From: Perkinsus olseni
Lineage: Eukaryota; Perkinsozoa; Perkinsida; Perkinsidae
Direction of reading: 5' to 3'
Assembly: GCA_013115135.1 (NCBI GenBank)
Contig: JABANP010000218.1
Coordinates: 1-64,000 of the forward strand
DNA length: 64,000 nucleotides
The position numbers were made by a program, and so were the translations under genes. Of the stretch, positions 59,378 to 64,000 are shown one piece after another. The notes below the pieces were generated by a model that was not told where the DNA came from, made no database searches, and worked only from the letters and a program-made list of their open reading frames with translations. Every line of letters starts with the position of its first letter. Within the stretch, counting starts at the first letter, position 1.

Positions 59378-59640
59378 TTGTGTACGAAATAAGAGTGTAT
59401 GAAATGCTGGTATACGAGTTGACAGTGTACGACTATTATCTGTACGGGTGTTATATGTACGGGTATTACGTATACGAGCATCATGTATACGAGTTTTATA
59501 TGTACGAATCTCTCGTGTATGAGTATTTTGTGTATGACTATTTGGTGTACGAGTATTTCGTGTACGATTAGGAAGTGTATGAGTATTGGAGACATGAGTC
59601 GAAAATGTACGACTATTTGGTGTACGAAACGTGAACATCC
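59378..59640 (+). mobile_element. Isolated right array of a foldback-like element (E)
   Basis: About seventeen GTGTACGA-type units with 15-bp period. It closely matches the right array of element B (51,157-51,395), including TACGACTATTAT, TACGGGTGTTATATGTACGG and the end CGAAACGTGAACATCCCG, with whole 15-bp units gained or lost. There is no core or hairpin beside it. It is most simply the missing right end of element D, displaced by the 6.1-kb insertion 53,264-59,377. Confidence 0.62.
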
Positions 59641-61980
59641 CGTTAGGGAATCGTTGCATGTGTTGGGTGCTCAAGGTCCACTATGGGCGTTGCCAGAAGG
59701 ATTCTCGGCCAATGTTATAGGGTGTGTGCCATTGGTCCTTGTGCGACACTATGGGCTCCTGAGAGAGGGCCTTCACTCGGACGACCCTATCGGAGGTAGT
59801 CACATTCTCAGTAACACCGGCACTGTTTCGGAACTAGCACGCCTGGAGGATGGCCACGCGACCATTACCTATGGTTCTGGTTACGGTCCTACTTACCCTA
59901 TGATTTTGGAAGGATGCGACGGTATATCGGATCGTGGGGCGTTGGTTGAAGGATCGCCAGTCGAGCATCGTCTTCATCAACGAGATCCCCGTGATGTCTT
60001 ACCCACGGGCGACTCTCGAACCCTCCTGATTTCGAGGATTAGGGGCTGCCGGGAGGTTACTACGGCGGGTGTATCTTCCTTGGGTAACCAAGAGGGCCTA
60101 TTGGGAGAGCACGCGGGCCACACTCGAGGCATGGTATCATTAGAGGCACCATATGACTTTCGAGTTGATATTGGTATCGTAGGGAACCTCGACAGGGTAT
60201 TGCCATTACCCCCATCAAGTTCTGGAAGGGAACGTGTCCATATGGTGGGGACTGGAGAGGATCAATGGGTGATGTCTTCTATGGACAACAATCCTCGGTA
60301 TGGTGGTGTTGGTGGTTCTGGTGGTGTCATGGGGAGAGCGGATGTTGGTAACGACGATGGTGCCGCTGTGAAGGGCACACCTTGTACCATTGGTATGGCT
60401 GCGAGTAAAACTGCTATCACTACAGTAATTCCTACTACAAGCTCAGTATGCTTTTATATGTTATCGATTGGTAAGGCTGTCCGTGAGGGCGACCTGCCTC
60501 ATTCGTCGACCTCTGTCGGTCGGCGAGTGCAAGAGACTGCACCATTACCACTTGAAGAATTAAATGATGCAAGGTGCTAAGGAAGGATAAAGAAGTAAGT
60601 ATGGAAAAGGGACGCAGAAGTACCGCATCCCTTCAAGACCCCCCAAGCTCCCCCCGGTCACTCCTCAAGATCCGAGAGATAAGGATGAAGCCGAGAAGGA
60701 AAAGGATTATGTATCCTTGGATGGATCGGATAAGGATCAAAGTAAGCAACGCGGGCAACGGGATGGGGGAAGGAGGGATGGATTAAAGGATTGGCCACCT
60801 AAGGATAGGAGTGGCCGGAGCGAAGTTAAAAGAGCAAACGAACGAGCGATCGAACCATAGGGAACCGAAGGAGGGAGCGACGAAGAGGCGAGAAGTTGAG
60901 TAGAGGAAGTAGCCGAGGGAGATATAAGGAGGACTCTAGAGACCATAATCAAGGGTACCCCGTGCTCAGTGACGGGTCGAGTGAATATAGACGTGGAAAG
61001 AGACGAGGTAGAGCTACACGTCGGTCTCGCAAGAAGGGTTCGCCATCGCCTAGCGACTCGAGTTCCTCGGGTTGTAATCGACGTGATAGGGCACGAAGAC
61101 GTTATGAGAGCAGCAGTGGAGATTCCTCCGCGAGTAATTCGATCTCACAGAGTGATATGAGGTATAAATCGACGAGAGGGTCGCATTATCGTCCGACGCG
61201 AAGGACGCATAGGAAGAGAAGTAATTGTGATGGTTGTGGGTCGGCGAAATGTAGGGATCCTATCACTATAAAGGAGTTCGATGCGAATCGACGAGAGGGT
61301 CGCATTATCGTCCGACGCGAAGGACGCATAGGAAGAGAAGTAATTGTGATGGTTGTGGGTCGGCGAAATGTAGGGATCCTATCACTATAAAGGAGTTCGA
61401 TGCGACTAAGGGTGACCACAACGAGACTCTCCAACAGATTGCTAGAGACCCCAAGAACGGTTATTCTGACACTGCTACTAAGGCTTCTACTACGGAGGTG
61501 ACTGAGGCTGTTTCTGGCGCTACTGCTGCCGGTGATGCGAAGGTTACGACTCCCCAGGCGGATACCTCTGATAATAACGGTTCCTCTTCTAGGTGGGATA
61601 AGAACTGGTATACCACTTCCCCCAAGTGGAGTAAGGGTTGGTATGATAACTCCAATTCTGCTTCTAAGGATGCTGCTGTTCTACTGCTCCTGTAGCTGGA
61701 ATGAGACTCCTAAGCCTGATGGTAATGTACTACCACAACCTGTATGGGACTCTCCTCCTACTGCTATGCATGATAAGGAAGTGCAAGGTGGTTCCAGTTG
61801 ATCTAAGTCAGTATTTCTTAGCGACGCTATGAAATCCACTTGTGAGATGGTTCTGCTAAGGTGAAGTCTTCTGAGAAGGGTAAGAAGAAGAAATCTAAGA
61901 AGAAGTCTAAAAAGTCTAAGGATAAGGAGGATGGTTCTTCAAGCTCTTCTGGTTCTTCGAGTAGCAGTGATAATGAATAA
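59641..61980 (+). pseudogene. Retroelement gag-like gene, frame broken
   Basis: The plus strand is open from within the array to 60580 (LPEGFSANVIGCVPLVLVRH, GGSHILSNTGTVSELARLED and so on). In shifted frames it continues with highly charged segments (SERDKDEAEKEKDYVSLDGS), an Arg/Ser-rich block (RRGKRRGRATRRSRKKGSPS), a Cys-containing NCDGCGSAKCRDPITIKEFD, RWDKNWYTTSPKWSKGWYDN, and a Lys-rich then Ser-rich tail ending SSDNE at 61980. A 119-bp tandem duplication breaks the frame at about 61,290. The basic, Ser-rich, nucleic-acid-binding look suggests a gag protein, but no known domain is proven. Confidence 0.4.
61167..61404 (+). repeat. Perfect 119-bp tandem duplication
   Basis: AATCGACGAGAGGGTCGCAT starts at 61167 and again at 61286; the copies are identical to GATGCGA. 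119 is not a multiple of 3, so the second copy shifts the reading frame of the gag-like gene. Confidence 0.96.
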
Positions 61981-62515
61981 GATCATGATGATTGTGAGGT
62001 TATTGAGTATTTCTATTTCGGCATTGTACGGTCAACGCATATTGTCAATATGATATCGTATGTCGTTTGACTGTTGCTATGGTATATATGGTATTTTTTC
62101 CGTGTTGGATTGAAGTCGCCAATAGTTGAAATTGGGTTATTTCACGCGGGCAACATGCGGTTTCAGCGCAGTGTACGGAGACCTGTTAACTAGTATGGTT
62201 GATCTGTCTCTTGTATGATAGTATTTTTAGAGTCAGTCTTTTGTGGCAGGAGGGCGGATGCTGTGGTAGAGCATTATACCATAATCTTAATGAGTAGCCT
62301 TACGACAAATTGTATGCGTACAGCATATTATTAGAAGTAATCTATTCTTTCATAGCGTAGACAACTATTGCACGCATACATAAGGTACGACCCCTTCGTG
62401 GCCTAGTATTACCAGTGGGCTTGACTACCTGATTGGGACACATCCTTGCTTGGGGCTTGACGGTATTCACAATCCGTGAACCGGATCAAAAGTGTTTGGC
62501 ACTTTAGTGCGGTGA
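61981..62515. other. No recognised feature
   Basis: AT-richer sequence after the gag-like gene. No coherent ORF, RNA gene or repeat was identified. Confidence 0.4.
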
Positions 62516-62520
62516 GGATC

Positions 62521-63505
62521 ATATCGTACAGTTGCAACTCGTAGAAACTCTGCTCGTGTACCCCAAATTCGTACAGTTTCACCTTATACAGTTTCCAGTC
62601 GTACAGTTTCGCTTCGTACATTGTCATTTCGTCTTGTTGCACTTAGTGCAGTATCATTCCGTACAGTGTCGAATCTTACAGTGTCCACCAGTACAGTGTC
62701 ATATCGTACAGTGTCCGCTCGTGCAGTTTCACATAGTACAGTGTCATATAGTACAGTTTCAACTCGTACAGTGCCAAATCGTACAGTTTCACCTCATACA
62801 GTGTCAAACCGTACACCTTCCTCTCGTACACCCACGATCTCGTACAATCCCGCCGTACAACCGCGCGCTTCGCGCGCGCCACTGCCCCTGCCGCGTCCAC
62901 CGTCGACATCGGCCAACTAATTTTGAAGTATCCGCGAATTGAACCTGGGAGCACCGCTTGCCAGCAGGCCCCCCGTCCGCGCGAACACTTTGCCTCACCG
63001 AAACTCGTTTCCGCCAGCGAAATTCACAGTTCAGTAAATGGCAGCAACGCTCCGCCTGAGGGGAATCATTTTTCATTCCGCATCTCAAGAAAATGTGTAC
63101 GCATCGTGTCTAGTCATTTTCCCTGAAATGACTTCGCATTGTACATGTAGAATTTACTAACCAACGCTGTATCTGTTGCAACTGTACTGAACGACACTGT
63201 ACCTGCAGCAACTGTACGGTTCGACACTGTACGAAATGACACTGTACTGAACGACACTGTACCTGCAGCAACTGTACGGTTCGACACTGTACGAAATGAC
63301 ACTGTACTGACTGCAACAAGATGAACTGACACTGCACCATAAGACACAAAATGACTTGCAACTGAACCAGTTGACACTGTACGAGTTGCAACTGTACCAT
63401 ATGTCACAAGATGAAAGTCGGCTGTACGGATTATTCTTGTACCACTTTAGCTGCGCACCAGCTGAGACCTGTACCAGTTGACACTGTACGATATGATACT
63501 CACCC
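62521..63505 (-). mobile_element. Foldback-like element F with CACTGTACGA-type arrays
   Basis: The left array (62,521-62,860) has about 22 units of CGTACAGTG plus six variable bases. The right array (63,170-63,505) has the inverted form CACTGTACG plus six. It includes a perfect 60-bp duplication (four units) starting at 63181 and repeated at 63241. A GC hairpin CGCGCGC-TTC-GCGCGCG is at about 62,863-62,879, next to the left array. The core (62,880-63,165) read on the minus strand has a B-box-like GGTTCAATTC (62936-62945). Hairpin position and array polarity match elements A-D, but both core and unit consensus are different. Confidence 0.6.
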
Positions 63506-63506
63506 A

Positions 63507-64000
63507 TTCTGATGCCAAACCTGGCATATCAACCCATCTCTTGAGTTTGGCGAATTGTGCAGCTTTACCTTCATGGTCATGCGTCAGTGTCTATAACTCC
63601 TGTGCCTCATCTCGAGGGATGCTAATACGTTTGTCGTGCACCTGAAATTCACTTAACCATAGCTTCAACTTTTCTAACCGTCCTTTCTCCTCATTTTCTA
63701 TACGTGTTGCTGCTAGCACTTGTTGACCATCCTCTTCGCTCTTAGTAGCGATGTCACGTAGTGTTTGGATGAATTCCTTGGATAACCGTGGATGCAATCT
63801 CGATGGCACATCTGCCTTATTATTTTCTGAGGACACATAGCTCACATTAAGGGTTATATTAAATTTTTCGACTATGTCATCTATTAATTGCAGTCTGCCT
63901 TCAATTGCTGCCTTACTCATTTCTTTTATATTTTGCCATTTTCTTTCCTGTTTCCGTGTCAACCAGTGTTGTAACGAAACATTATCTACCCGTAAGTGAA
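63507..64000 (-). pseudogene. Retrotransposon pol fragment: RNase H end and integrase zinc-finger region
   Basis: The minus-strand frame enters from the right edge (RVDNVSLQHWLTRKQERKWQ), continues FNITLNVSYVSSENNKADVP followed by SRLHPRLSKEF, the end of an RNase H domain (N-x-x-AD-x-PSR), then a spacer to IPRDEAQEL. A TAG stop at 63591 is followed in frame by TLTHDHEGKAAQFAKLKRWV and DMPGLASEW, resembling the H-x3-H start of an integrase zinc-binding domain. The sequence is cut at about 63,506 by the array of element F. Ty3-type LTR retrotransposon is most likely. Family resemblance is judged by eye. Confidence 0.6.

Overview
This is nuclear DNA of a flagellated protist. The genes are split by short GT-AG introns (mostly 40-80 nt). 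They encode flagellar and ciliary proteins (IFT88, a SHIPPO-type protein) beside a proteasome subunit, GRASP, CDC6, CIAO2 and an NCL-type exchanger, and there is one complete eukaryotic tRNA-Val gene. The repeated-cysteine secreted protein at 14.4 kb and the intron style make an alveolate, most likely Perkinsus, my best guess. That is an inference; the sequence alone does not prove it.

Positions 1 to about 48,450 are a compact gene-rich block full of trinucleotide repeats (GAT/ATC, CAA/TTG, AGC, TAG), which fill introns and encode Asp, His, Asn, Gln and Ser runs in exons. In order: a frameshifted secreted protein (minus); poorly resolved minus-strand exons (1.3-5.9 kb); a large ARM/HEAT-like protein (6.0-10.4 kb, minus); trehalose-6-phosphate phosphatase (minus); an unknown protein (minus); small secreted or membrane proteins (plus); a RING-CH/FHA protein and a ZNHIT2-like protein (plus); IFT88 (minus) with tRNA-Val directly at its 5' end; a proline-rich protein, GRASP, an NCL-like Na+/Ca2+ exchanger and a FAM210/DUF1279 protein in tight minus-strand tandem; unknown exons (plus); an exostosin-like glycosyltransferase and CDC6 (plus); RNF10-like and SHIPPO-like (minus); a PDI-like thioredoxin protein (plus); proteasome beta-4 (PSMB2) and CIAO2 (minus).

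From about 48,460 to 64,000 the character changes abruptly. GC content rises, trinucleotide repeats vanish and the DNA is nested mobile elements: gag-like, tyrosine-recombinase and RNase H/integrase remnants, direct and tandem repeats, and at least five copies of an unusual foldback-like element. Each of these has a central core, usually with tRNA-like Pol III A/B boxes, then a hairpin, and is flanked on both sides by inverted arrays of degenerate 15-bp units built on a TCGTACAC / GTGTACGA core. Three unrelated core families share this plan. Hairpin sequences differ while staying self-complementary, arrays have been exchanged between copies, one copy is split by a 6.1-kb insertion, and one sits inside a retroelement pol gene. 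This element family is the strongest candidate for something undescribed.

Reading-frame breaks in otherwise good genes fall in G or C runs, so some are probably assembly indels. Gene boundaries are approximate wherever exons were inferred by eye.
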